Shown piece by piece: positions 11,985 to 23,925 of a DNA stretch of 64,000 bases. How positions within the stretch are numbered: the stretch's first letter is position 1; every line of letters starts with the position of its first letter. This DNA comes from Loripinus fragilis (lineage: Eukaryota > Mollusca > Bivalvia > Lucinida > Lucinidae): positions 80,084,831 to 80,148,830 of the forward strand of contig OZ026527.1 in NCBI GenBank assembly GCA_964019695.1. Direction: 5' to 3'. The notes beneath the pieces are model-generated. The model was not told the origin of the DNA, ran no database searches, and was given only the letters and a program-made list of their open reading frames with translations. The translations under genes were made by a program, and so were the position numbers.

Positions 11985-13560
11985 AAGCCCATTGTTTGAC
12001 AATGGTTTTGCAACATGTTAGCCCTCTGACAATGGCAGCGTTAAGCTGTAACTGCCGAATACATACATTACACTACAAAATATTTGATAATTAACATTCT
12101 TTTTAAGTCAGAAAAGTGCAAAAGATAACGTAATATTTCTGTATTGGTTATATCTTCTAAGTGAGCTATTACTGGGCCACAGATATTGATATTTGATTAC
12201 AAATATAGTCACCCCCGATGTAGTGTATGTTACAGTTTTTCATTGAACCCCTTTTTAAATGATAGATGAATCTAATATAGTTTGTCTTAAATTTTATTGA
12301 AACCAGTTTATGTTCATTTATTTGGTATTATATTAAAGCATGTTTATTTACCTTTTCAAAACTGCAAGAATAACGGTTCTATCTTGTAAACTTTTTGAGT
12401 TATTAGATGTTGAACATGGTAGCCCTATATTACACAAAAATGTCAAATGTAACTCTCTAAGCCTTGTGATGGCTATAGACCCCTCCCCCAGGGGGAATTT
12501 TATACACTATGATTTCCAAATAGTACATTATATATACCACAAAATGAAATATGTTAGTCTTCTGAGAGTGGCAATGTTAGCTTGTAACATCATGTTACGT
12601 ACGTTACCCCAAAACAACATTAAGTTTTCCTGATAATGTCTCCAGTATGACATATTGACACTTTTCTTAAGTCTGGCACAGGTTTAAGAACTACTTATAA
12701 CACAGCTACATAATTTTAGCATTTTTATAAATGTCTTGAGTTTTTGCCACTGCATATGTTACTTAGTGTTTTATCTGTTATTTCCAAGTATCAGTATGGC
12801 ATTTATTGTCTGTACATGTATTACATCCCTCAGTGAATATAGCAAATCTATAAGGCTGCTATTCAAGTGAATTGAAGTTCCTTATTATGGTGTCTTACAC
12901 TATTTTACAGCGCAGGTTACATATGTTACTCTCCAAATAACACTAAACGTTCAAGATAAGGTCTCCAACACGACCTGTTTGTACTTATTTGCATGCTGGC
13001 ACAGGTCTATGTACTTCTTTTTACTCTGGCTTATTTGCTGAGGAAGTAACTCAAAACATAAACTACCATAAATCCTCTTTTCTTATATAAAGACATCAAA
13101 TATAGTTAACATAATACACATGAAAAGTTTGCAATATATGAGTAACAACTTAAAAGGTCAAAGAAAATCCATCAGGTAGAAGTTATAGAGCTGTTTCTTG
13201 CCAAGCTAGAAACTCTTCGTATATTATCCAAGCGTTTAAAGAATTTTCCAATACAGCTTAATAAGCCTCTATCAGATTCATTTTGCAAGCTAGCACTCTG
13301 GTAATGGCACTATTACCTTGTAACATTCAATTACATATAATACCCATCCACATCTTTGATAATTTTAATAAATGACGTGACTTCTGAAAAGTGCAAACCA
13401 TTAGGTATGATTTCCAAATTGGCTATATCATCCAAGTAAGCTATTTTTGAATCACAGATATGGACCCTTGAAAACAAATATGAACCTAAAATGTTATGTA
13501 TGTTACATTTTTTCATTATTCCTATATTAATGATTTATGAATATACATAACTATAGTCCT
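11985..13560 (+). repeat. GTAAC-rich degenerate tandem repeat, left arm
   Basis: At least four diverged units with a spacing of about 320 bp. One clear pair is TTACGTACGTTACCCCAAAA (about 12,593) and TTACATATGTTACTCTCCAA (about 12,916), each followed by a GTCTCCA...GGCACAGGT block. Other landmarks are GTTAGCCCTCTGACAATGGC and GTTAGTCTTCTGAGAGTGGC. The reverse complement of the same unit fills 19,030-20,440. A forward diverged copy of part of it (12,305-12,500) also lies at 16,100-16,290. Confidence 0.6.
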
Positions 13561-16097
13561 GCAGCAATAATAAGAAACGCGAAAATCAGGAATATTATTT
13601 TATTACTTGCATTTTTCCTAACGTAAGGCTCAAATCTGGATTTAGAAAATCCTGCAGTGTCAGAAGAAAATTGTTTGAAGAATCTACTACCACTGCCCTG
13701 ACCCCTAATCTCTTGGGAATTTCGACATTTTTAGGCTTTCTGAAAAGCGGGGGGAATTCAAACGGTGTAACAGCCATGTGACGGCCTATATATCTGTACT
13801 TAAATTTCTACAGGTAAGTGTCAAAAGCATCACACATTTTAAAATCGCGATTGCTTTTTACATGCCAGTTTTATTTTTAAGCACTGCCATTCAGTTGATA
13901 GTATCGATTCAATCAGCGTAGACACATATCCAACTGATCCAACACGATCAGTTTGATCCGAGTAAATACTGCTTGCTATGTTTGTAAGGACATTTTCTAC
14001 TAAAACAGCGTGATGTGGCTATTATGGACAGTTTCATAAAAACAACTTTTACATTAGTAAACGGCCTAAACATTTTCAACTACATACGTAGTATTATAGT
14101 CAACCATTCATTTTTAGTAATTAGTTAATTTGAGCTGTTTACATATGTACATACATTCTTTCAATGGTAACACTCAAGTCAGGGATACTCCTGGACCAAA
14201 ATGATGACTGGCCCTTAAAATGGGCCAATGGCCAATATCCTATTCAAATCCATGCAGATTACATAATTTTAATGGGCCTTTTGAAATTTCTATAGGCCCT
14301 TTGCAAAATTTGATGGGCCCAAGAATCCTTAATATCTATATTAGAGCATAATTGACATGAACTTTGAATAGCTTATATATGAGGCCCAGCTAAAAATAAC
14401 GTCCATTTTAGCAGAAATAATAGTTTTCTAACAAAATGGGTTTGGCCTATCCCAGGATTATCCCTGTCAAGTGTCAAATAAGTGGAATAAAATGCCCAAA
14501 TTCTTCCATCAGAATTATTAGAGCAAGAATTAGCCGTAATACCAGCTAATATCTTTTGTCAAAATACTGCCTGAAATGATACACGATTATTGAATGCTCA
14601 ATGCGATTTAACTTGAAAACGTACATCTAAAGTCATTTATTCGCGATTCTTATTTATGCAGCAGTACTTTATATGTACGATACACTTAATGCTATACTGA
14701 ACAATAGTGTAAATGCTACACTACAATATTTTATATTTGGAAGAAAAGTATTTACTAAAGCTTAATATTGTTTTCAAGACATCCAGCAAGCGATTCGTCA
14801 AAGCTCGACCAATTTGCTTCGTTTGATGTCTGAGTTAATTCCCTTTTTTGTGTTTAAAGTTTTATTCACTGAATTTTGCAATTGCGCATGCGCAAAAAAG
14901 ATTGTTATGCTTATCAGAATTCGTCATACTTGTGTTGCATTAATACACAAGAAAACTGTTTTATCACTTGAAACAAGCTCAGAAATCAATTTCGAATTTG
15001 TCAAACTTGTAAACAAATTGTAAAATGTCTCCCTTTGACAAAACAAATAGGGAATATAAAATATTTGGTAATCTTCGATTTATCACGATTTTCGATAACT
15101 TTTTTTCATTTTGCATAATCAGGTAGACCTATCAGCACATTGTTCCTACCATTTTTCGACCAGTAATGTGCTCAGACTAAGATGCAACAACACATTGATT
15201 TTCCTATGGAGATTTCAGTGTTAAAATATCAAGCTTGGCCAATTTGACGACAAACCCGCTTTCTTAGGTTGCTTTTCTAAACGATCAACGCATATTTTTG
15301 GTTTTCACATGTCTAAGACTACAATTTCGTTCAGTCGGATCTGGTTGGCAGTGGATTTCTGAAGGCCTAAACTGTGTGAGATTTCTGTTCAAAATTTGTA
15401 ACCTGAAAAATTTGACCCCTGTCACATTTAAATTATTTTTTTTTCAGTCTTGTTTGTGTTATGCTTTCGTGCGCGTCTGTTTATTGATGCCTTGGGCTGA
15501 CCTCTTGGCTCTTGTTTGTGATGTCTAATTGTGAAGTTATCACTTTCCAGTTGGTATCCTGGGTCAGGTGTGGGCTTGATTGTATCGATTCCTGATCTTT
15601 GCCCTCTTTTTTACTTTCATGTGATTCCTCGGGACAACATCCGTTAACCTTTTACTTTATGCATAACCCAGTCTTTGAACAGTCAAATACACTTTCAGTT
15701 GCTTTACTGGATTGCATCACTTTGCATATAAATGGCAAACAATTCAGGTGTAGCATTTTCACTTTTGTTCAGTATATAACCTACACGGGGACCGCGGACG
15801 AATTATTTAGTCAACCGTTGCATTATATTAATAAACTGGGTCAGTTTATTCCATTCTACCAACAGTAATACTCCCCCGTTGAAAAGAGCCAAAAATATGC
15901 CAAAATTCCATCTAATTGCAGAAAAACACAGCAAAAACATCAGGTTAAAAATTTTGTCAAAAAATACTGCAGCTTTTTCTATCCACATATCGAAAAGTTC
16001 TAGAGAAAAGAACGTGAAAAGATGCACTTAAAGTCAATTTTTCGCGTTTCTTATTAATGCGGCAGTACTTTAATATAGTTTGGTATTTTTTATGTGA
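13561..16097. other. Gene-free stretch between repeat arms
   Basis: No gene is supported. A motif around TTCGCG.TTCTTATTNATGC followed by GCAGTACTTTA occurs at 14,640-14,675 and 16,035-16,070, and in reverse near 13,555-13,590. A GGGCC-rich stretch at about 14,195-14,330 (repeated GGGCC spaced by 20-60 bp) looks like a decayed repeat. A perfect NRF1-type palindrome TGCGCATGCGCA lies at about 14,885, with no gene attached. Confidence 0.4.
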
Positions 16098-16559
16098 ATG
16101 TGCTTACTAATTCATTTTGTATTAAAAATGTTTATGTACCTTTTGGAAGCTGCAAATATTATGTTTCTATCTTTTATAAGGTTTGAGTTGTTGAGTTTTG
16201 AACATGGTAACCCCATATCACACAAAATGCAAACTATAATTCTGCGGCCTTTTTGTTGGGGTGCAATCAAGTTTTCTTTCATCCAGGGGTACTCGATTTC
16301 CTTCCCATTTATTTTCCACACATTTTGTCCATATCTGGAAAGCCTCACTTGTTTTCATGGTAATGACTTGATAGTTCAGTCCTTGTATTTACATCTTAAG
16401 GACAGAAAAGCAGGGTGGAAGTAAGCTCATGTTCATGCCATTTGAAATAGTTAGTATATGTGTATGTCTTTGGTACTTTTTTCAGAAATATGTCATACTG
16501 CAGCTTATTCACATTTACATAAATAGCACATGTCAGGGCTTTATGTCACTGATGAGTGC

Positions 16560-17450
16560 CTAGAGCAATTCTTTGTTTGCTTTCCTACCCTGCTTAGAAT
16601 GTAGATGAACTAGTGGGGAGGGGTTCCCTATCAGTTTGATAGGAACAACCTTTTCGTGGCACTTACACATTGGCACATTGGTAGTGACACAATCTGTTAA
16701 ACAGTGTATGACTGTAGATCTCTTCTCCCTTATTCTGGCAAATGTTGTTGACATTCAGAAAGAGCACCTTTTGTTGCAACAAAACACCCAGGTTATCTGC
16801 TGCGAGAATGTTTGTAAGACTTTATAGGCTGCTGCTTATACATTGTATATATGTATCAGTGACAAAACCAACATGCCCTGCCTTTAGTGCCTGGTTGAAT
16901 ATTGGTGTCATCAGATCCTTGAAGGTGACAGGAAAAGATATTACGCTCTGTAGTTTTGCATTGCCATCAAAGTTATGTGCAGCACTGCATGGACAATCTA
17001 ATGTTGGTTTAATGTGTAATTGCAAGCCAAGAGGAAGTTTGGACTTGCCAGTTTTGGTGGAAATTCTATCAGGAGTTGACAATGACCATGGTACAGGTCC
17101 AAGAAGGAATGGAATGGCATCTCAAGGTCAACATTATGTCCAATAGAAAGAAGGCCATGCTGACCGAAGACGCCCCTTTAAGTTCTCATCTTGCTGATTA
17201 AGTTTTGTAATTTGGACAATTTCTTCTTGACATCGCAAGCCTCAAAACTTTATTAGCTTGTAGCATGTTATGGGGTTGTGAGAGACAGATTTTCAACTAA
17301 AAGTAAGTCATTGAAGTCTGCAACAGCCTTCCTGCCAATGTCATCAGGCTCAATAAGACCCTTAGCTATGCCAGGCTTAGCAGCATCACCGAAATACAAA
17401 CTGCAGTTCATTGTCTTCAAAACCAGAACTAAAAGGATTGGTGATGCCAG
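16560..17450 (-). pseudogene. Decayed coding relic of a repeat-borne gene
   Basis: The reverse strand keeps two open stretches (about 17,082-16,822 and 16,754-16,560) that read as one degenerate protein. The first contains LLGPVPWSLSTPDRISTKTG and later FVTDTYIQCISSS. From memory, a GPVPWSL.TPDG...KTNK pattern occurs in a multicopy, uncharacterised protein family of marine invertebrate genomes associated with mobile DNA; that match is low-confidence. Stops and frameshifts break the frame, so it is not functional. The forward-strand ORF over the same bases is a shadow. It lies between the two inverted repeat arms and may be the internal gene of the surrounding element. Confidence 0.4.
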
Positions 17451-17476
17451 AAACGGCCTCTCTAGTACTCATTCTA

Positions 17477-18489
17477 CGAGGGTTGTCCCAGTAAATCGTG
17501 GACTTTTTGTTATAAAATGAGACTGTGTATCAGGAATTGTATGAAATTTGTATGATATGTTTATATACATCTAAGACACATTTTCTACAAGTATGGATGA
17601 AATCACAGTTTAGATAACAAAGTTCTGAACCTTTACTTGAGAGTATCTCAGCGTATGCACGTCGCAAATTATTTTGCTGTATTTTCAAAGAAGAGTGGTC
17701 AAGTATCTTGACTCTACTCTTTTTATATAAGCTAAATAGTAACAAATATTGCCATCTATTTGTTGAGAATGTCTCCCTGGTTCCACTAATGACAATATAG
17801 TTAGTTTAGATTATATTAAGCACACAAACAAGCGAGCTCTTTTAGATTTAATACGAGATAACACATTTACCATTAAAATAACTAACAGAAAAATAGCATG
17901 TGCTCTGTTAAATTGACGAAAAAGGTGTTTGTCTTTGCGATATTACTAAAATGATTTTACATGAAATCAATTTTACGATACTAGTGACTGTTCAACCAAT
18001 CATTTTACATTGAAAGAACGTAGTTTTATGTGTTTAATTAGCCAATCAATATTGGAAGTCTAATTTTTGCGCCGTAACGATCTCATAACGTTAGCCTTTT
18101 CTGACAAATAGAAATGTAGAAGGTATGTATTTTTTGTATAAAATCAATGCGAATGGCCACAAACGTTTCAAATTTTTAACACTTTACCTTGAATAGTTAC
18201 TAGTTGATGTGGCAATGCATTGTTTGAAATACAACAGGGGAATTTAATTAAATGTACACTACCTTTTGGACTAGATGAGCTTTATTGAAAATATTTTTGA
18301 TGTGCGCCGCTCACGCGGACATACCGCAAAATAAAGGTTCAAGAATTTGCTAGGGAAACTGCGATTCCACTCATATTTATACAAGATGTTTCACATATGT
18401 ATATAAACACATCCTTAAAATATTATAGAGTCACTTGTACACAGTCTTGTGTTATAACAAAAGTCCACGATTTACTGGGACAACCCTCG
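17477..18489. mobile_element. Tc1/mariner-type non-autonomous element
   Basis: The two ends are near-identical inverted repeats of about 38 bp. Each starts CGAGGGTTGTCCCAGTAAAT (rightmost 38 bp on the complement) and runs into GTGGACTTTT.GTTATAA. TA dinucleotides flank both ends (17,475-17,476 and 18,490-18,491), the target-site duplication expected for Tc1/mariner. The 1.01-kb interior has no transposase ORF that can be recognised. It inserted next to the decayed coding relic at 16,560-17,450. Confidence 0.8.
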
Positions 18490-19029
18490 TACTTTGCATC
18501 CGAGCATATTGAATATTTCATTTCAGTGCATTGAAGAGTTGTTTCAATATATTGAGCTCTGATGTGATTAGTAATACACTTTTCTATCTGTAGTATGAAG
18601 CGTAGTTCTTGCTGCTGGAGCCTATAACCCTCATTTGACTTGGCACGGGTTTATTATTTGCTTGATAGTTAGGTTAAAAGCATTTCTCAAGCAAAGAACC
18701 AATGATTTTGACACACTAAACCCATTTGGGAAGTTCTTTGCATCTGCGATGTGTACCAGACAAATTTATGAATGTAATCAGTTACTCAGGTACGTATTGT
18801 GCGTAGTTTTTGTGATTGTGTGCAATGAACATTGGGAACAAAGCATACAGATACAGCTGACATGCAATTTAAAGTTGTTTTCCTTGCAGCCCTAATCACT
18901 GTCAACACCATCTGAATTATATCCATATGCCTTGCCCAGAACTGAACTGTTTCACAGTGACTGTCTTTCAGAACTTCCGAGTTGAATGCATGGTATCTAC
19001 TGTTTATGTGAGCAAGCAGCAAAGGTTAA
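18490..19029. other. Gene-free stretch
   Basis: Two overlapping short open frames on opposite strands are the only coding-like signal. Neither resembles a known protein. Nothing else is recognised. Confidence 0.4.
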
Positions 19030-20440
19030 TAGATCACATTATCATAATAGTTTAAATCACCATAAATTAAAAAGGAACTTCAATTTATTTTAGCCTTATA
19101 AATTTTCTAAACTCTCTGACAGTCTTTATACATGTATAGTCAACAACGTCCATACAGATACTCAGAATAACTTATGTATCATTTGGTAGCACACATCACA
19201 GTTTAAGCTCATGGGATTTATTAAATGAATACTTAAAATAGGTAAAACTTGTTAAAAGAAGTACATAAACCTGTGCCAGCATGCAAATAAGTATAAACAT
19301 GGCTTGTTAGAGACATTAAATTGAATGTTAAATGCTATTTTGAGGGTAACATACGTACCATGGGTCTGAAAAATAGTGTTAGCGAACATAATTAATAACT
19401 TTAAATCATTTAAGTAGCAGCCTTATAGATTAACTATATTCTGTGATAGATGTAATACACGTATAGTCAATAAATACAATACTGAAATTCGGAAATAACG
19501 CAGGAAACACTAAGTAACGTATACAACGGTAATAACTCAAGACATTTATAAAATTAATGCTAAAAGTATATAACTGTGTTATAAGAAGTTCATTTACCTG
19601 TGTCAGCATGCAAATATTTATGAAAACGTCATGGTTGAGCAATTATCAGGGATGTTTAATGCTGTTTCAGGGGGTAACGTATATAACGTGATATTACACA
19701 TTAACGCTGCCACTCTCAGAGGGCTAACGTCTTTTATTTTGTCATATTTGAATGTGAAACAATTATTTTATAATAGTATCTCTATATGTTTTAGTATTAT
19801 ACACATTAAGAAATATGTGTTGAAAATATTATAACATCTGTAACACAAGTTCATGGGCTTGCTATCAACAATGACTACAATTCCTAAGATAAATGAACCA
19901 GAGGCTAGAGATTCATACGTGTGTCGAATAGCATTTTTTTCTGAAATATCATCTCTTACTTCAAGACAATTTCCTTTCTCATTTATTATGTCAGGTAACA
20001 TATGCTACATCCTTTAATAAGTAATCTGATACTGATGTCAAATTTTCAAATATGTGATTCTTTATTATTTTAGCAAGGCATTCAAAAAATGTAAAGATAT
20101 CCACCAGTACAGTGTCAAGTATTTTCATATAATTTTGTCTTCGATAATAGATATCAAAATTGGTTTCGTAAATTAGGGGTAGTGCTGTTTACCAGTTCAT
20201 TTAAAGCAATTAATTTGAGATAGAAAAACGAACTTTTTTTCTGTCAGTCAAATAAGTATATTATTAAACTAAGATTCAAACATTTTCAAAATCGGTTGTA
20301 AAAATAAATGATGCCAGTCACAATTACAATTTTCGAAGGGAAATTTAATCTATGTAACGCACCTCCTATTGCAAGCTTTAATATTTCTTTCTTCTTAGTT
20401 CATAACAGTAACATATGTAACAGGCTTTACAGGCTAACGC
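19030..20440 (-). repeat. GTAAC-rich degenerate tandem repeat, right arm (inverted)
   Basis: Reverse complement of the 12-13.6 kb repeat. TTAACGCTGCCACTCTCAGA at about 19,702 is the complement of the GAGAGTGGCA.TGTTAG block near 12,565. CCTGTGCCAGCATGCAAATA (about 19,270) is the complement of the segment near 12,985. GTAACATATGTAAC-like motifs recur throughout. Together with the left arm it frames the coding relic and mariner MITE. Confidence 0.6.
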
Positions 20441-21081
20441 CCCGGCGCACAGAAAGCAACATCTCTTAAAAGACTCAGATTGAGATTCTCTTTTAGATAT
20501 GATATGTCTGCAAAATTCAATAGGGGAGGGGCAGGACCTTTTTAGCTTAAAGTCTAAAGTGAACTTTGTTGACTGCTGTTAACCCGTTTCAAACAGTTTG
20601 GGCCCATATCGGGCCCGACAATAGGTTGGGACAACTGTTATGGGAATGGCAATCACCCCTCACCCCCTACATACACGCGCGCGCGTGCGAGAGAGAGAGA
20701 ATACAGTTGCACAATAGCCAGCGTGCTGACTTGAGTTATGCATGGCTCAAACTACCGCTCAGCAAGCACAATAAGGTCCAGCACATGGTATTTCGGTATT
20801 TACCGCATCGCCGAATAGGTCCAGACTAGTCTGCGTACCCCAGTATCACGGATTGTCTAACCGATTGCACAAATGAAATATGGTAGCGTACACAAGTTCA
20901 TACCAAAATTTCGATATCTAACCAACTTCATAGCTGTACATGCATCAGTAAAAAGACATTGAGCGATTGCCATAATAGGTACCAATATCACATGGTATTT
21001 CTATATTAATTCTCTTGATTCTTAAATTTCCTTTAAATATTGGACCGAGTACTCATATGATACATTTATATAAAAAAAATC

Positions 21082-21221
21082 CGTCTGTCTGGCAGCAGCG
21101 ATTTCCCCGAGTTTTCGCTGGTGACAGACGTCTGGCAGCAGCGATTTCCTCGATTTTTCGCTGGTGACAGACGTCTGGCAGCAGCGATTTCCTCGACTTT
21201 TCGCTGCTGTCAGACGTCTGT
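21082..21221 (-). repeat. 43-bp tandem array with embedded palindromes (right copy, inverted)
   Basis: Units of 43 bp around CAGACGTCTGGCAGCAGCGA, with TTTCGCTGGTGA closing each unit. Read on the reverse strand the unit becomes CAGCGAAAAATCGAGGAAAT followed by CGCTG, matching the 8,421-8,560 array in the same order, so the arrays are inverted with respect to each other. Confidence 0.85.
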
Positions 21222-21303
21222 CAATAGCGTCTTCCTTTTATTTATTTATCTATTCATTTTTAAATTGAAAATGCGGCAAGTTTGATATGTTAATTCTTAA
21301 ACC

Positions 21304-21445
21304 ATGCACGGATGGGGGTACGAACATTCCCCACCCCTGAAGAATTACAAAGCTATAGGTTTCCTAAGAATACTGGTCCGAACCCACTTAAAAATCACAA
21401 GGCTATACCAGCCAAAATCCATACTCAAGTACGTAGGGAGGCAAT

Positions 21446-21506
<61 letters not shown>

Positions 21507-21560
21507 CCATCATCGGCCCGCCAACGAAACGCTTCGCTGGCAGGCTGATGATGGTCCGCT
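21304..21560 (+). mobile_element. MITE copy with expanded (GAT)n microsatellite
   Basis: Shares the order of landmarks of the 40,664-40,970 element: a GGGGGT-like start, ATAGGTTTCCTAAGAATACT, AAAAATCACAAGGCTATACC, and the hairpin GGACCATCATCGGCCCGCCA ... GATGATGGTCCGC. A (GAT)n tract of about 58 bp (21,447-21,504) interrupts it. The Met- or Asp-homopolymer ORFs here come only from this tract. Confidence 0.7.
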
Positions 21561-21649
21561 TTTTAGTTATACAATATATACTGCGTTTTCAAAGGAATGC
21601 ATGAGAAGCACCTGGATCTCCTCTCCCTCTCTTCTCTGTGAAATTCAAA

Positions 21650-21860
21650 TGAGCCGTGACATGTGATTTCCAACAATGTGGCATTTTGACACGTGTAGGC
21701 TCAGCTGAGCCTGTGCACCCTCCTTATAAAGCTTAGAAACTCCAAATTATGTTCGGTTACTTAGCTTTACACTCTAAGAATGTTTAAGCGAATAGCAAAG
21801 GCTCTGATCAGACTGCGCGTATGCACATACCACATTGTTGGAAATCTCATGTCATGGCTC
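21650..21860. mobile_element. MITE with TTTCCAACAATGTGG termini
   Basis: Ends are GCCGTGACATGTGATTTCCA ... and the complement-matching ...TTGGAAATCTCATGTCATGG. Inside is the AAGGCTCTGATCAGACTGCG hairpin segment. Related copies lie at 36,935-37,170 and 63,295-63,525, which keep the same ends and the GATCAGACTGCGC.TATGCGCAG core. Confidence 0.75.
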
Positions 21861-22189
21861 AAATGACTAAAAAGACAAACAAACAAAAACGTTGCCAGAG
21901 CTGACACCCCTGACCGAATTTCTGGAGCACGTGTTTAAACAAAAAACAAAAAACGTCGTTTTTAACGGCGTTTTATGATGTGACCGCGCATGCCTACCCG
22001 GGTCGCCCACATGTACTCCGTTCGCGGCAAAACGAATTAAATTGTTCTCGAGACTGTTCTAAGTAGGTAGCCTTAACATACATGTACAACTGTCAATTGC
22101 CCAAGTGATAGGGGAGAATAATCCTTATAAAAGCACGTGGCTGGACCGGGATTCGAAGTCCGATTCGAAGGCACTAGCCTACCCCCGTT

Positions 22190-22900
22190 CTATTGCAAAA
22201 GCAAGCGAGTATAATCAGGAAATACCACGATCAGACACTGAAGACCAGCCCACGGCACCATGAGAAAGAGCCACAGAACATTTACATTAGCAAGACATCT
22301 AAAGACAATAAAAGCAAAACAACCAGCTTTGAATTTCTCTTCCTCTTTAAGATGATTGCAAAACTAGAATGGACACAAAGACAAACGCATTACCCCCACA
22401 AGCAATGGGAAGTACATTATTAAAACAATATGTCAGCAACAGCAGAACCGCCGCCTTAGAATAGCCTGGGTCCAGTCGTCAATATTTGGCAATATTTTCT
22501 AATGCTAATATTCTAAAAAATAAGAGAATAAAAAGATACCGCATCAAAGGTATCCGTTGTCAGCTATTGATTTCGATTAATGTTGTCATTTTGACCAAGA
22601 AACGGAAAAATAAAAAAGAAGAACAAATGATAAGTCTGCAACCCAGGCTACCTTAGAACGGACAGCAGCCAAAGCCACCGGGGGCTTAAAGGCATTTTAC
22701 CTGTACCAAATCTTCGCTCCGGATTCTGATGTTGTTGAAACACAAAACATGTTAAGCTCGCGTGGAGGCTTCCTAACTATTGCAATTTTTCATCAAGGAG
22801 AAACAATCAAATCAAATTAACATACTATGATGAAACAAAGAAAAGGTCTCACGACTCACAGATAATCAGAGGCTGTGTTTCTTTGGCACCAAACTGCCTC
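22190..22900. mobile_element. Dispersed repeat of about 650 bp, copy 1 (interrupted by a hAT-like MITE)
   Basis: The same sequence occurs at 51,310-52,030 and 53,690-54,200. Landmarks are AAGATGATTGCAAAACTAGA, CAACAACAGAACCGCCGCCT, GGGGGCTTAAAGGCATTTTA and TGTTAAGCTCGCGTGGAGGC. In this copy a MITE sits at 22,462-22,650. The reverse strand of the other two copies holds short related ORFs (83 and 76 codons, e.g. ILMGKRELVA), probably a remnant of a mobile-element coding region. Confidence 0.7.
22462..22650. mobile_element. hAT-like MITE with 8-bp target duplication
   Basis: The 189-bp element begins TAGCCTGGGTCC and ends ACCCAGGCTA (inverted). It is flanked by perfect 8-bp direct repeats CCTTAGAA at 22,454-22,461 and 22,651-22,658, and the host repeat continues across the site. 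An 8-bp duplication is typical of hAT transposition. A decayed inverted copy is at 9,305-9,510. Confidence 0.85.
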
Positions 22901-22904
22901 GCCT

Positions 22905-23165
22905 GCGCCTCCGGCTTACGCCGATCACGTGACCGGGGATGTGTAGTAAGCCGCCACAATCGTGCAAAATGGCGCAACAGTACTTACTTTGTGGTTCGAA
23001 CCGTTAAGAGGCGAAACAGGCCTCGCCGCTTGGAACCACGCCTTGGTTGAAATTCGGCGAGATCGGCGTACGCCGGAAGTGCGCCATTCTCGCGAGACCT
23101 GACGATACCTCATCTAGATCTCTCGCATTTCGCCCTTTGCATTGTGGGTAACTGCTTCACCATCC
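22905..23165 (-). promoter_or_regulatory. CpG-rich promoter with a leftward first exon
   Basis: A locally GC- and CpG-rich stretch holds an ETS-type CCGGAAGTG, the palindrome TCTCGCGAGA and GCATTGTGGGTAA, motifs common in TATA-less housekeeping promoters. Read leftward, a transcript starting near 23,110 would meet the strong splice donor AACCACAAA|GTAAGT (exon end at 22,988). A reverse open frame of 62 codons crosses this donor and has no recognised homology. No downstream exon was found to the left, so the gene it serves is unknown, or the promoter is orphaned. Confidence 0.45.
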
Positions 23166-23679
23166 ACTATCAAGAATATGTTTGATTGTGGTATTTCCTG
23201 ATCTTTCAAGCCATATTATCAACCCGACTCGACGCGGACCATCTGTAGAAAGTTTGGCTGAGGGAACAATTGGTTCTGTTCCGCATACAAGAAGCTGTTA
23301 GGCACCATTTCATGACTTTAATACCAAAATCTGTAATGGGGACGATTTTAATTTTGTAATAGTCAATTTTCCAATTCTTGATGAAGATGTTCCTCGCTCC
23401 CCTTCCTTTGGTGTATAGATTTTACAACTTATTCGTTTTGCAAAAGTATGTTCATAAAGTGAAGACTTCAACAACAGAAACCAGTTTTTGACTTCTAAGT
23501 TACTTGAACAAGGTTATCGATACTATAAGCTTTGTAAAGCTTTTTTTTCCTTAAATTTCATTATCGACACTCACATGATTCAGAGTTGATTGTTAAAAAG
23601 CGGACAAAAAATTGATAAAAAATGGTGCAATCTAGGTGTTCCAAAGTATGTTATTTCCAACCTAAAAATCAACAACTTT

Positions 23680-23925
23680 TAAGGAGGCTTGTATAGGGGG
23701 GTACCAAATATCCCATATCCCTTGAAGTAAACAGGCATGTACCCGTTATAAATGGGCAAATATCCCAATAATTATTTTCCTAAATTTTCAATATCCCTGG
23801 AAGTAACGAAAATATTGAACCAAGTATCCCATATCCCTGGAAGTAAAATGGATAGTATCCTATATCCCTGGAGGTAAAATGGCAAATATCCTGTATCCCT
23901 AAAACCCCTATACAAGCCTCTTAAA
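23680..23925. mobile_element. Small TIR element with TATCCCTGGAAGTAAAATGG repeats
   Basis: Ends are TAAGGAGGCTTGTATAGGGG and the inverted CCCCTATACAAGCCTCTTA. The interior is a run of short imperfect repeats built on ATATCCCTGGAAGTAAA. Related repetitive sequence occurs at 9,050-9,190 (TATCCCATATCCCTGAAAAG) and, more distantly, 24,105-24,240 (CTCCCCAGCTCCCT). Confidence 0.7.

Noticed and set aside
14880..14900. NRF1 palindrome as a promoter
   Set aside because: A single TGCGCATGCGCA without other promoter signals or a following exon.
16742..17146. 134-codon forward ORF
   Set aside because: Lies antisense to the better-supported decayed reverse-strand coding relic; no recognisable motif in the forward translation.
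21304..21666. ORFs with poly-Met or poly-Asp
   Set aside because: Direct translation of a (GAT)n microsatellite within a MITE.
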